DNA of 64,000 nucleotides from contig JBIPPH010000007.1 in the NCBI GenBank assembly GCA_044368575.1, positions 4,697-68,696 on the forward strand. Reading direction: 5' to 3'. Shown here piece by piece: positions 27,254 through 36,447 of the stretch. Within the stretch, counting starts at the first letter, position 1. Each line of letters starts with the position of its first letter. This DNA is from JABMMZ01 sp044368575. GTDB lineage: Bacteria; Bacteroidota; Bacteroidia; NS11-12g; UBA955. The notes under the pieces were generated by a model. That model was not told the DNA's origin. It made no database searches and worked only from the letters and a program-made list of their open reading frames with translations. The translations under genes and the position numbers were made by a program.

Positions 27254-28687
27254 TTATTGTTTTGGTAGAATCTGATACAGGTAATTTTCTCCATATAAAC
27301 TTTCAAAGGAGTCTACAGCTTGCAATGTATGGTGTTCAAACACTTGTGTTTTTTGATCAAGCCAGGCAGCCCTTGACCACTTACTCATGCGATACCCATA
27401 ATCTGTATAAGCCTTGTTGTTTGAAGTACTATCTATACCATCAAACGCGGTTATGGGATGTAATTTATAAGTGTGATGGAATCCAAATTTTTCACAGAGT
27501 CTATTGTCAATCAAAGGTTTTTGGGTTAAATAATAATCAGCTTGCGGCGCTCGCTCAATAAAATTAATGATCTGAGCAATCGGTTGTGTATTCAAAAAAG
27601 CGTTGGGCCACAAACCAAAAACAGTGTTCCAGGTTAATAACCCAATGATCAGCATGGTATGGCTTTGACTTATTGGAGCGTCAAAGTGTTGAACCAGGTA
27701 AAAGACAAATAGGCAAGGCAACATGGCTAAAAATTCTGCATTGCCATCAGATACAAATGCAAATAATATATGCAATACTATGGCGATCACAATCCAAGGT
27801 CTACTTATATGCTCTGTCTTATTTTTATGCGTTGACTTCAGTATTTTAATGCTGTTAATGCCGATTGCGGTCAAGGCTGGTAAAGCAATACAGGCTAAGC
27901 CGGCATGTTGTTCTAGAATAGTCCAAATAAGCCCGTGAATCTGAATAAATGATCTTACACAATTAATGCCTGTTAGGGCCAAGTTATTCATCGACCAATG
28001 GATATGGGCGTGCTCATTTAAATACTCACCCAATACCAAAGATTGAAGTGTCCATGCATTCGAAAAATAAGCGACTAAAGCATAGGAGAGGGGCACCAAT
28101 GTCAATCCTAATACAAAGGCAAGACTTTTCTTTGTTAGGCCATCTGCATACAAGGTAGTGCTCAATAGGGCCAAGGTCCACCAAATTTGAACCTGATGCA
28201 ACAGTATACTCATACTGCATAGAAGACCTGTCACCAACAAATAAAGGAATGGTCTGTTCTGCTGTTTATCATAGTAATAGGTTGCCAGCAAACTAAAGCA
28301 AATGGGTAAAATATAAGTTTCAGCAGAGCTGGCAAATCGCATCATTGAAAAACAAGCGCCTACAAAGGCCATAGATACAAGCGCTGTTTTGTAGGACTTC
28401 CCCCACTGCAACAAAATGGCGTATACCGTGTATAGTGCAACGCCCGCGCCTAAACTATTTAACAATTGAATGCTTCTGAGTGGAGCAATGGGTAGTTTTA
28501 TAAAGCATAAGCATTTCCAAAAACACCATTGAACGGCATTGAACAATAAATGATGCGCTTGCCAAATTTGATCTTGATGTTTTATGCTGGCCGCGTAAAA
28601 CCAAGCATCAATACCCTCGTTTTGATTGGCAAATATCCCATACAGGATTGCAAAACCAATTGCCAATATTAAGGGTAGGGGTTTCAT
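27254..28687 (-). CDS. Polytopic membrane protein, GT-C-like
   Basis: A 477-residue membrane protein with about ten hydrophobic segments and a C-terminal soluble tail (about 400-477). The first extracytoplasmic loop has NEGIDAWFYAASIKHQDQIWQAHH, an acidic/histidine-rich loop reminiscent of GT-C enzymes that use polyprenyl-phosphate sugars, and a later FASSAETYILP. I do not assign a substrate. Its ATG overlaps the stop of the GGGP synthase gene (TAATG), so the two are coupled; a role on a lipid made by that pathway is a reasonable guess only. Confidence 0.6.
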   Translation of the reverse strand: MKPLPLILAIGFAILYGIFANQNEGIDAWFYAASIKHQDQIWQAHHLLFNAVQWCFWKCLCFIKLPIAPLRSIQLLNSLGAGVALYTVYAILLQWGKSYKTALVSMAFVGACFSMMRFASSAETYILPICFSLLATYYYDKQQNRPFLYLLVTGLLCSMSILLHQVQIWWTLALLSTTLYADGLTKKSLAFVLGLTLVPLSYALVAYFSNAWTLQSLVLGEYLNEHAHIHWSMNNLALTGINCVRSFIQIHGLIWTILEQHAGLACIALPALTAIGINSIKILKSTHKNKTEHISRPWIVIAIVLHILFAFVSDGNAEFLAMLPCLFVFYLVQHFDAPISQSHTMLIIGLLTWNTVFGLWPNAFLNTQPIAQIINFIERAPQADYYLTQKPLIDNRLCEKFGFHHTYKLHPITAFDGIDSTSNNKAYTDYGYRMSKWSRAAWLDQKTQVFEHHTLQAVDSFESLYGENYLYQILPKQ

Positions 28688-29430
28688 TAAGCAATCGAAT
28701 CAATCAATGCTTGTTTAGCGTTCGCAATACTTTGAATCAATTGGTGATTGTCTTCTACACCATTACCTATCACTAAAACATCGGCACCAGCTTTATATAG
28801 TTGAATAGCTGTTTCTGCGCTACGAATACCACCGCCAATAATCAAAGGTAAACCTGTGTTTTGTTTAACTTTTTCAATCATTTTTGGTGCAATTGGTGCA
28901 AAGGCGCCACTGCCGGCATCCATGTATATACATTGCATGCCCAACATTTTACCCGCTAGAGCAGTTGCTACTGCAATATTGTATTTGTCTGCAGGAATTG
29001 GTTTGGTATTGCTCATATAGCTTACACTGGTTTCTCTTCCGCCATCTATCAATAGATAAGCGGTAGGCAGAATATCCAAATTGGTTTGAGCCAAATATGG
29101 AGCAGCCACTACTTGTTTGCCAATTAAATATTCTGGATTGCGACCACTCAATAAAGATAAAAAGAGAATACCATCTGCATTGGGGTCAACCATCATCTCA
29201 TTCCCAGGAAATAAATACACCAATCCTTTATAATAGGTTTTGATGGTTTGTATACACTTGGTCAATTGATTGCCTCCCACCAAGCTGCCACCTACAAAAA
29301 TAAAATCCACTTGATTGTCTGCACAGAGTTGTGCAATATTTGCTACAGCTTCTGCGTTTTGATCTGGGTCAATTAATATGGCCAGTGATTTTTTTAGTGA
29401 TGCTTGTACTTCCAATAAAAATGTTTTCAT
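28687..29430 (-). CDS. Geranylgeranylglyceryl/heptaprenylglyceryl phosphate synthase (PcrB/GGGPS family)
   Basis: A 247-residue TIM-barrel prenyltransferase joining a polyprenyl diphosphate to sn-glycerol-1-phosphate through an ether bond. Visible family features: SLAILIDPDQNAEAV near the N-terminus (D21, D23), FIFVGGSLVGG, and the phosphate-binding region LPLIIGGGIRSAE followed by GADVLVIGNGVE. Group II GGGPS enzymes of this type are known in Bacteroidota and thaumarchaea. I chose the ATG at 29430, where homology begins; an ATG 60 bases upstream would add a hydrophobic tail. It is coupled to a GT-C-like membrane gene. Confidence 0.9.
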   Translation of the reverse strand: MKTFLLEVQASLKKSLAILIDPDQNAEAVANIAQLCADNQVDFIFVGGSLVGGNQLTKCIQTIKTYYKGLVYLFPGNEMMVDPNADGILFLSLLSGRNPEYLIGKQVVAAPYLAQTNLDILPTAYLLIDGGRETSVSYMSNTKPIPADKYNIAVATALAGKMLGMQCIYMDAGSGAFAPIAPKMIEKVKQNTGLPLIIGGGIRSAETAIQLYKAGADVLVIGNGVEDNHQLIQSIANAKQALIDSIA

Positions 29431-29579
29431 AAAACTCAGAAACACTATATTTAATGAGGGTAAAGGTAATGCAAAAAATGAAAATATCAAGTAAATATTG
29501 GGCCTTTTTTGTTTTCAACATTGCCCTTATATAGAAGGATTGGGGTTTTACCAATTCTGTGGAAAAGTCCTTTTCATTT

Positions 29580-29636
29580 TCTAGTTTTAGTATGACTAGA
29601 TTTGAAGGACTTCTTTGCAAAAAATGCATCGAAGTC
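29580..29636 (+). promoter_or_regulatory. nrdJ upstream control region: inverted repeat, -7 element and hairpin
   Basis: TCTAGT (29580-29585) and ACTAGA (29595-29600) form an inverted repeat that overlaps a TAnnTTTG element, TAGATTTG at 29597-29604. Just after it, GACTTC (29608-29613) and GAAGTC (29631-29636) enclose an inner TGCA/TGCA stem, giving a possible RNA hairpin at the 5' end of the nrdJ leader. No B12 riboswitch or NrdR box was recognised. The rest of the 249-base gap 29431-29679 is AT-rich and without a gene. Confidence 0.4.
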
Positions 29637-29679
29637 ATTTTTGTTTTTACAACTATTTATACAATAACAACTACCATAT

Positions 29680-32600
29680 ATGCAGCCAAATTTTGACCAA
29701 ATGAAGAAGGGCCTCAAGTTCACCAGGCTCAACACAAAGGAGAATGTGTCTCCTTTCGATCAGTTTACTTACGAGTACCGCACATCGGTGATTAAAAACC
29801 CTACCGGTGATGTTGTATTTGAAATGAAGAACGTAGAGATTCCTAGTAGCTGGAGTCAAGTAGCAACAGACATCGTTGCTCAAAAATATTTTAGAAAAGC
29901 TGGGGTACCTCAAGCAGACGGAACGCTTGGTGGCGAAACCAGTGTTAAACAAGTAGCTCATCGTTTAGCTGACTGTTGGAGACAATGGGGCGAAAAGTAT
30001 GGTTACTTTGCATCTACAGAGGATGCTCAAATTTTTTATGAAGAATTGGTGTACTCTATTTTGGCTCAACAGTCTGCACCAAACTCTCCACAATGGTTCA
30101 ATACAGGTTTGCACAGCACATATGGTATTACTGGCAAACCACAAGGACACTATTACGTAGACCCTGACACTGAAAAGTTGATGCGTTCTACATCTGCATA
30201 TGAAAGACCACAACCACATGCTTGTTTTATATTATCAGTTGATGACGACTTAGTGAACGAAGGCGGTATCATGGATTTATGGGTACGTGAAGCAAGAATT
30301 TTTAAATATGGTAGCGGTGTTGGTACTAACTTCTCTAGAATCAGAGGTGCTGGTGAAAAATTATCAGGTGGTGGAACATCATCTGGCTTAATGTCATTCC
30401 TTAAAATTGGTGACAGAGCAGCTGGTGCTATCAAATCTGGTGGTACTACAAGAAGAGCAGCTAAAATGGTTTGCTTGGATTTAGATCACCCTGAAATCAT
30501 GAACTTCGTTAACTGGAAAAAGCATGAAGAGCGCAAAGTTGCTGCTTTAATTGCTGCTGGTTACCCAAGCGATTATGAAGGCGAAGCATATGCAACTGTT
30601 TCTGGTCAAAACTCTAACAACTCAGTTCGTATTCCAAATAAATTCTTTGAAGCATTAAAACAAAATAGCAACTGGGATTTAATTGGTAGAAGCAACAATC
30701 AACCAGTAGCCAGCTTGCCTGCTAAAGAAGTATGGGATGCAATCGGCGATGCTGCTTGGGCTTGTGCTGACCCTGGTGTACAATACGATGATACCATCAA
30801 CGAATGGCATACTTGTCCTGAAGGTGGTAGAATCAATGCTTCTAACCCATGTTCAGAATACATGTTCCTTGACAACACAGCTTGTAACTTAGCTTCATTG
30901 AATTTAATGAAATTCTTTGATGCTGATAAATTGGAATTTGATATCGTATCTTATGAATATGCTATCCGCTTATGGACAGTAGTATTAGAAGTATCAGTAT
31001 TGATGGCTCAGTTCCCTAGCCAAGAAGTGGCTCAATTGAGTTATGACTATAGAACTTTAGGTTTAGGTTATGCCAACTTAGGCGCCTTGTTAATGGTGTC
31101 TGGTATTCCTTATGATAGCCCTAAAGCATCTGCTATTTGTGGTGCTTTAACCTCTATCTTAACTGGTCAAGCATATGCTACAAGTGCTGAAATGGCTGCC
31201 GCTAAGGGTCCATTCAGAATGTATGAAAAGAACAAAAAGCACATGATGCGTGTAATGCGTAACCACCGTTATGCTGCCTATAACACACCATTGGCTTACG
31301 AAGGATTAAGCGTACCAGCAGTTGGTATCGATCCTCAATACTGTCCAGAGGATTTGTTAAGATCAGCTTGCAATGCATGGGATAAAGCTTTAATGTTCGG
31401 TGAAAAATTTGGTTACAGAAATGCTCAATCAACAGTAATCGCACCAACAGGTACTATTGGTTTAGTAATGGATTGTGATACCACTGGTATTGAACCTGAC
31501 TTCGCCTTGGTTAAATTCAAAAAATTAAGTGGTGGTGGTTATTTCAAAATCATCAACCAAGCTGTACCTGCAGCCTTAAAAACTTTGGGTTACACTACTG
31601 AAGAATCTGAAGCCATCATCAATTATGCTAAAGGTCACGCAACACTTAAAAATGCCCCTTTCATTAACCATGAAACATTGGCAGCAAAAGGCTTTACTGC
31701 TAAAGACATCGAATTAATTGAAAGCCAATTAGAGCGTGCATTTGATATTGATTTCGTATTCAACGTATTCACTCTAGGCGAAGAGACTATTAGCCGTTTA
31801 GGTTTCTCTGAAGCACAATACAATGAAAATAGCTTCAACTTGTTAAGAGCACTTGGCTTTAAAGCTGCCGAAATTGAAGCTGCTAACGAATACGTTACTG
31901 GTACTATGACCATCGAAGGTGCACCATTCTTAAAAGAAGAGCACTACCCAGTGTTTGATACTGCTAATAAGTGTGGCAATAAAGGAACTCGTTTCTTACA
32001 TGCACATTCTCACATCAGAATGATGGCTGCTGCTCAACCATTCATTTCAGGTGCCATTTCTAAAACCATCAATTTGCCAAATGAGGCTTCAGTTGAAGAC
32101 ATCAAATCTTGCTACGAATTGAGCTGGAGATTAGGCTTAAAAGCCAATGCATTGTACAGAGATGGTTGTAAATTATCTCAACCATTGTCAAACAAATCTG
32201 ATAAGAAGGTTGAAGAATCTACTCCAGTGAGCGATACAGTTGAAGCTGTTGAAAAAGCAGTAGGCGTATCAGGTAGCACTCGTGTAGAAGATTTGACGCC
32301 AGAAATCGTATTAGAAGCCGCTCGTTTAATCATTAACAGCAGCAATAACCAAGCTTTCAAACAACAGTTGTCAAATATTGCTACTCGTAAAGTATTGCCA
32401 AACAAACGCAAAGGCTTTACGCAAAAATCAAAAATTGATGGCAACACAGTTTTTGTTAGAACTGGTGAATACGAAGATGGCACATTAGGTGAAGTATTCA
32501 TTGATATGCACAAAGAAGGCGCTAGCTTCCGTTCATTGATGAACTGTTTTGCTATTGCTGTATCAATCGGTTTACAGTACGGTGTTCCATTGGAAGAGTA

Positions 32601-33000
32601 CTACGACAAGTTCACATTCAGCAGATTTGAACCAAGTGGTATGGTTGAAGGTCACGCCAACATCAAATCATCAACTTCAGTGGTTGACTATATTTTCAGA
32701 TTGTTAGGTTTTGAATACTTAGACCGTCAAGAAGCATTACACATTAAACCAAAAGTAGTTGATGAAGTAACGCCAGTTGACACCAATTACAACTTAGCTC
32801 AAAACGAAATTGCACCTGTTGTTGTTGAAGCCAGTGTTGCGATTCCATCTGCAGCTACTTCACCAAAAGCAGTTAAGAAAACCAATTTGCCTCCTAGTAT
32901 GGGCGATGCCCCAGCATGTAAGAGCTGCGGAAACATCACCGTAAGATCAGGCACTTGTTATACCTGTTTGACTTGTGGTACTACTAGCGGATGTAGCTAA
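29680..33000 (+). CDS. nrdJ: Adenosylcobalamin-dependent (class II) ribonucleoside-diphosphate reductase
   Basis: An 1106-residue reductase producing deoxyribonucleotides with a B12-derived radical. NSPQWFNTG begins the catalytic barrel; the redox cysteine is C182 in HACFILSV; the radical cysteine and acid are C391 and E393 in NPCSE; the second redox cysteine is C402 in NTACNLA (11 residues after C391, as in the class II family). APTGTIG and the C-terminal cysteine-rich tail (CKSCG, CYTCLTCG, GCS), which reloads the active site, are present. The middle region (about 860-1000) is the extra domain usual in long NrdJ. Codon use is strongly biased to GCT, GGT and similar codons, suggesting high expression. 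It ends at a strong terminator. Confidence 0.97.
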   Translation: MQPNFDQMKKGLKFTRLNTKENVSPFDQFTYEYRTSVIKNPTGDVVFEMKNVEIPSSWSQVATDIVAQKYFRKAGVPQADGTLGGETSVKQVAHRLADCWRQWGEKYGYFASTEDAQIFYEELVYSILAQQSAPNSPQWFNTGLHSTYGITGKPQGHYYVDPDTEKLMRSTSAYERPQPHACFILSVDDDLVNEGGIMDLWVREARIFKYGSGVGTNFSRIRGAGEKLSGGGTSSGLMSFLKIGDRAAGAIKSGGTTRRAAKMVCLDLDHPEIMNFVNWKKHEERKVAALIAAGYPSDYEGEAYATVSGQNSNNSVRIPNKFFEALKQNSNWDLIGRSNNQPVASLPAKEVWDAIGDAAWACADPGVQYDDTINEWHTCPEGGRINASNPCSEYMFLDNTACNLASLNLMKFFDADKLEFDIVSYEYAIRLWTVVLEVSVLMAQFPSQEVAQLSYDYRTLGLGYANLGALLMVSGIPYDSPKASAICGALTSILTGQAYATSAEMAAAKGPFRMYEKNKKHMMRVMRNHRYAAYNTPLAYEGLSVPAVGIDPQYCPEDLLRSACNAWDKALMFGEKFGYRNAQSTVIAPTGTIGLVMDCDTTGIEPDFALVKFKKLSGGGYFKIINQAVPAALKTLGYTTEESEAIINYAKGHATLKNAPFINHETLAAKGFTAKDIELIESQLERAFDIDFVFNVFTLGEETISRLGFSEAQYNENSFNLLRALGFKAAEIEAANEYVTGTMTIEGAPFLKEEHYPVFDTANKCGNKGTRFLHAHSHIRMMAAAQPFISGAISKTINLPNEASVEDIKSCYELSWRLGLKANALYRDGCKLSQPLSNKSDKKVEESTPVSDTVEAVEKAVGVSGSTRVEDLTPEIVLEAARLIINSSNNQAFKQQLSNIATRKVLPNKRKGFTQKSKIDGNTVFVRTGEYEDGTLGEVFIDMHKEGASFRSLMNCFAIAVSIGLQYGVPLEEYYDKFTFSRFEPSGMVEGHANIKSSTSVVDYIFRLLGFEYLDRQEALHIKPKVVDEVTPVDTNYNLAQNEIAPVVVEASVAIPSAATSPKAVKKTNLPPSMGDAPACKSCGNITVRSGTCYTCLTCGTTSGCS

Positions 33001-33021
33001 ACCACAACGCACTTAAAAATT

Positions 33022-33050
33022 AAAGGAGCATAGTTTATGCTCCTTTTTTT
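33022..33050 (+). terminator. Intrinsic terminator of nrdJ
   Basis: A perfect 11-bp stem (33022-33032 with 33036-33046, sequence AAAGGAGCATA) with a 3-base loop, followed by T residues, 21 bases after the nrdJ stop. Confidence 0.92.
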
Positions 33051-33065
33051 ATGTAAATTGCTATT

Positions 33066-34946
33066 GTGAAACACTTCATATTACTACTAACTTGGCTTTC
33101 GGTTGGCTGTTTGCAGGCTGTATTGGTGCCCAATGTGGATTCCATAAAAATGGCTGATGGTAAATCCTTAGCCGCTGATGTTTACATCCCAAATGGCATG
33201 ACTCAGGGGCCTGTAATACTTATTCAAACGCCCTACAATCGTCAAGCCTACAGATTTGGGGGTTTACCTTTGGGCATAGGAATGAATCTCCAAAACAGTG
33301 CTTATATTATTGTGATTACAGATTGGCGTGGTTTTTACGGCTCCGCAAAATCGGCCTATTTAGGCAGTCCTGATAGAACATCAGACGCCTATGCAACAGT
33401 AGAATGGATAGCAGCACAAACATGGAGCAATGGCAAAGTGGGTACTTGGGGGCCTTCAGCTTTAGGTAAGATACAATTTCAAACCGCTAAACGACAACCC
33501 CCTCATTTAACTTGTATTTGTCCTTTGGTGGCTGCGCCTCAATTCAATTATTCAGAATACTATCCCAATGGTTGTTTAAGAACAGAATATGTTGAACAAT
33601 TGGATCAATTGGGCTTTGGCTTAAGCAATTTTTTATTGTCTCATCCCTATAAAGACAACCTTTGGAATTATACTGAAGCGGTTAATACCTATCCAGACAG
33701 CATTCAAGTACCTTGTTTGATGATTGGCGGATGGTATGATCACAATACTGATTTAATGCTTGATTTTTTTGGGCAATTACAACAAAAATCACCGTTGAAT
33801 GTTAGAGATAAGCACCGTTTAATTATGGGCCCTTGGGCACATGGAGGCCACGGCACAGCAAAGGTTGGCTCAAAGAATCAAGGTGAGCTTAACTATCCCA
33901 ATGCTGAGAATTACAGCGATAGTATGGCCCTACTGTTTTTTGATTATTATTTAAGAGGCTTGAACAATATGTGGCGGAACACAACTGCTTTTACTTGCTA
34001 CGATTTGGGTACTATGTCATGGACTAAATCTAATCAATGGCCAGAAGTGCCTACGTCAATTAATACCTGGTATTTCAATAAAAATGGGCGATTAACACTA
34101 GCAAAACCACAAACTAATCAAGACAGTTTTAAGTATCAGTTCAATCCTTTACAGCCTTCAAATACTTTAGGCGGCTCCACCCTCAGAACGGATTTAGATC
34201 AAGGTCCCTATGATCAAAGACCTATAGAAGACAACCTGACTGCTTTTAGTTTCGAAACGGATGCACTCACAGATTTTGTCGCTTTATCTGGAGCTGTTAA
34301 AGTCCACTTAAAAGTCAGTTCAGATCAATTGGACACTGATTTTGATATCAGATTGGTGGATGTTTACCCTGATGGCCGTTCAATGTTATTGAATGATGCT
34401 GCTTATCGTATGCGGTTTAGAAATGGGTTTACTGCAGCAGCAGTGAGTATGATGCAAGCCGGTAAGGTATACGATTGTACCATCACTTTACCCAATACCA
34501 ACAATGTCTTTTTGAAGGGGCATAGAATCAAAATTATTCTTTCATCGAGCAATTACCCCAAATACAATCGCAATATGAACAATGGTGCAGAGATGTATCC
34601 AGGCAAAAGCACGGATTCTTTACTCAATCCATTAACCGCCAACAATGTGATTTATATGAATGCCGTTCAGTCTTCTTACATTGAAATGCCTTGTAAGCCC
34701 AATATTAGTGGACTAGAAGCTGATCACTTGGAAGCCTATTCGATTTATCCAGTTCCTGTATCAAATACCTTAACTATCAATATAGATAATATACAACAAA
34801 ATGCTTATTATCAATTATATAACGCATATGGTCAATGTATTGCAACAGGACTATTACAAGACCAAACTTTAGATTGTAGTTTACTTCATGCTGGCCAATA
34901 TTGGATCAATATTCAAGGTCAGTCTTTAAGATTTATAAAATTATAA
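33066..34946 (+). CDS. CocE/NonD-type (S15) hydrolase with T9SS sorting domain
   Basis: A 626-residue secreted alpha/beta hydrolase with a signal peptide. The probable triad is S131 in GTWGPSALG, D225 in GGWYDHN and H259 in GPWAHGGHG; the C-terminal jelly-roll of X-Pro dipeptidyl-peptidase/CocE proteins covers about residues 330-540 (AVKVHLKVSSDQLDTDFDIRL). Family members are acyl-peptide, cocaine-ester or glutaryl-7-ACA hydrolases, so the substrate is open. The last about 70 residues (from SIYPVPVSNTLTI) are a type A T9SS sorting domain, so the enzyme is probably placed on the cell surface or released. Start is GTG; no in-frame ATG lies nearby. Confidence 0.88.
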   Translation: MKHFILLLTWLSVGCLQAVLVPNVDSIKMADGKSLAADVYIPNGMTQGPVILIQTPYNRQAYRFGGLPLGIGMNLQNSAYIIVITDWRGFYGSAKSAYLGSPDRTSDAYATVEWIAAQTWSNGKVGTWGPSALGKIQFQTAKRQPPHLTCICPLVAAPQFNYSEYYPNGCLRTEYVEQLDQLGFGLSNFLLSHPYKDNLWNYTEAVNTYPDSIQVPCLMIGGWYDHNTDLMLDFFGQLQQKSPLNVRDKHRLIMGPWAHGGHGTAKVGSKNQGELNYPNAENYSDSMALLFFDYYLRGLNNMWRNTTAFTCYDLGTMSWTKSNQWPEVPTSINTWYFNKNGRLTLAKPQTNQDSFKYQFNPLQPSNTLGGSTLRTDLDQGPYDQRPIEDNLTAFSFETDALTDFVALSGAVKVHLKVSSDQLDTDFDIRLVDVYPDGRSMLLNDAAYRMRFRNGFTAAAVSMMQAGKVYDCTITLPNTNNVFLKGHRIKIILSSSNYPKYNRNMNNGAEMYPGKSTDSLLNPLTANNVIYMNAVQSSYIEMPCKPNISGLEADHLEAYSIYPVPVSNTLTINIDNIQQNAYYQLYNAYGQCIATGLLQDQTLDCSLLHAGQYWINIQGQSLRFIKL

Positions 34947-35546
34947 ATTCAAATATTCGTCTTCTTGAGCAGACGCTTCTCCCTCATAAATAGGCTCATG
35001 GTTTTGGGGGCCTTGATGCCTATAGGCAATAGCTAGGAAGCTCCCAACAATGCCTCCCATTAAATGACTTTCCCAACTGATGCTTTCTTCCAATGGAAAT
35101 ACACCCCAAATTAAGCCGCTCTGAAACACCAAACAGATCAGGGCAAATACGCTTAGTTTTTTGTTTTTTCTAATCACCCCACTGATTACTACAAAAAACA
35201 CCAAAGCGTAAACCATACCACTGGCGCCAATATGAAAGGCTGAACGGGCAAAGCACCAAGTGAGTATACCGGTGCCCAAATGGGCTATCAGGGTAACTTT
35301 AAGGGCAATGTTTTTATAGAAATAAAACAAACCAATGATGGCTACGAAAAACGGCAAGTAATTAGAACTCAAATGCTCTAGATCCTTGTGCACAAAAATG
35401 GTTGTAATGATGCCAAGCAAATAATGAAAAGATCTAGGAAACAAGGCAAATTGGTGTTTAAGGTCTGGCCATAAAATCCCCATAGGAAAGGCCATTAGCA
35501 AAGCCATTAAATAGAGCGTAGGCCAGATAAAACTGTTTTTAGACAA
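34941..35546 (-). CDS. Rhomboid-family intramembrane serine protease
   Basis: A 201-residue protein of six hydrophobic helices. The catalytic serine is S109 in HIGASGMVYAL (GxSG motif) and the histidine is H161 in SWESHLMGGIVGSF. These enzymes cut transmembrane substrates in the inner membrane. The acidic C-terminal tail (about 180-201) is soluble. The start appears to be TTG at 35546; no ATG precedes the first helix. The 3' end overlaps the convergent S15-type hydrolase gene by six bases. Confidence 0.86.
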   Translation of the reverse strand: MSKNSFIWPTLYLMALLMAFPMGILWPDLKHQFALFPRSFHYLLGIITTIFVHKDLEHLSSNYLPFFVAIIGLFYFYKNIALKVTLIAHLGTGILTWCFARSAFHIGASGMVYALVFFVVISGVIRKNKKLSVFALICLVFQSGLIWGVFPLEESISWESHLMGGIVGSFLAIAYRHQGPQNHEPIYEGEASAQEDEYLNL

Positions 35547-35598
35547 CTGTGACCAATTTTAATTGGCAATATAGAATTATTTTCTGAATATTGAATGA

Positions 35599-36447
35599 GT
35601 GAAACACCCAATACACATAGTCCGTCCGGTCAATTTATTACTGATTGTTTTTACCATGTTTGTAGTGGTTTTTAAATACCGCGATGAAACAAATTCAGAG
35701 TATTGGCTTCAAGCCTTTTATTTAATTGCTGCAGCCACTTTAACTGCTGCGGCTGGTTATGTAATCAATGAGATCATGGATGTTGATACAGATGCCATCA
35801 ATAAACCCAATGATTGTATAGTTGGAAAGTCTTTGTCCAAAACCAATGCTTGGCTATTGTATGGCTTATTATCTACAGTTTCGCTTTTTATTGCTTATTT
35901 ATTCAGTGAGGTGTTTTTGATGCTGAATCTTTGTATAACGGTGATATTGTATCTATATGCCTATATGCTAAAAGGTATGCCACTCATTGGCAATATAATG
36001 GTGGCAGTTTGTAGTGCCGCTGTAATTGCTTGTTGTATACTTTTGATTGCATTTGAAACTGAAGCGGCAGGCTTTAACTTTATTGGCTACATCGTGTTTG
36101 CATTTGTTATCAGTTTAATCAGAGAAATCGTCAAAGACATTCAAGACATTGAGGGGGATCAAGCAGTTGGCCTCAAAACCTATCCTATAGTATTTGGTAT
36201 TACCGGCGCCAAAATCATGATTTATATTTTAACGGGCATTGAAATTGTTGTTTGTGCCCTGTATGCCTTTTTGGCTTGGGGTTTAGATTTGTATTTGGCT
36301 TCAATCTTCATGGGCCTTATAACAGTCTTACTTTTATTGTTCATTAATCATATTTCCAAAACCCATCAAAAACATGAGTTTCAAGTGTCAAGCAAATGGC
36401 TTAAATACATCATGTTTGCCGGTGTTATTACCTTGATTTTTGCCTAA
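35599..36447 (+). CDS. UbiA-family prenyltransferase, likely geranylgeranylglycerol-phosphate geranylgeranyltransferase-like
   Basis: A 282-residue membrane prenyltransferase with about eight helices. The first Asp-rich motif is NEIMDVDTD (N57, D61, D65) and the second is DIQDIEGD near residue 180, both binding Mg-diphosphate. UbiA relatives of this size in Bacteroidota are often named geranylgeranylglycerol-phosphate geranylgeranyltransferase; a role after the GGGP synthase encoded 6 kb away is attractive but a quinone or other acceptor is not excluded. Start is GTG. Its stop overlaps the maf start (TAATG). Confidence 0.82.
   Translation: MKHPIHIVRPVNLLLIVFTMFVVVFKYRDETNSEYWLQAFYLIAAATLTAAAGYVINEIMDVDTDAINKPNDCIVGKSLSKTNAWLLYGLLSTVSLFIAYLFSEVFLMLNLCITVILYLYAYMLKGMPLIGNIMVAVCSAAVIACCILLIAFETEAAGFNFIGYIVFAFVISLIREIVKDIQDIEGDQAVGLKTYPIVFGITGAKIMIYILTGIEIVVCALYAFLAWGLDLYLASIFMGLITVLLLLFINHISKTHQKHEFQVSSKWLKYIMFAGVITLIFA

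Noticed and set aside
29431..29679. Cobalamin riboswitch upstream of the B12-dependent nrdJ
   Set aside because: The gap is short and I see no B12-box-like or long structured element, only a small hairpin.
30153..32513. Several minus-strand open frames within nrdJ
   Set aside because: Their existence follows from the codon bias of nrdJ; none has a recognisable domain or promoter.
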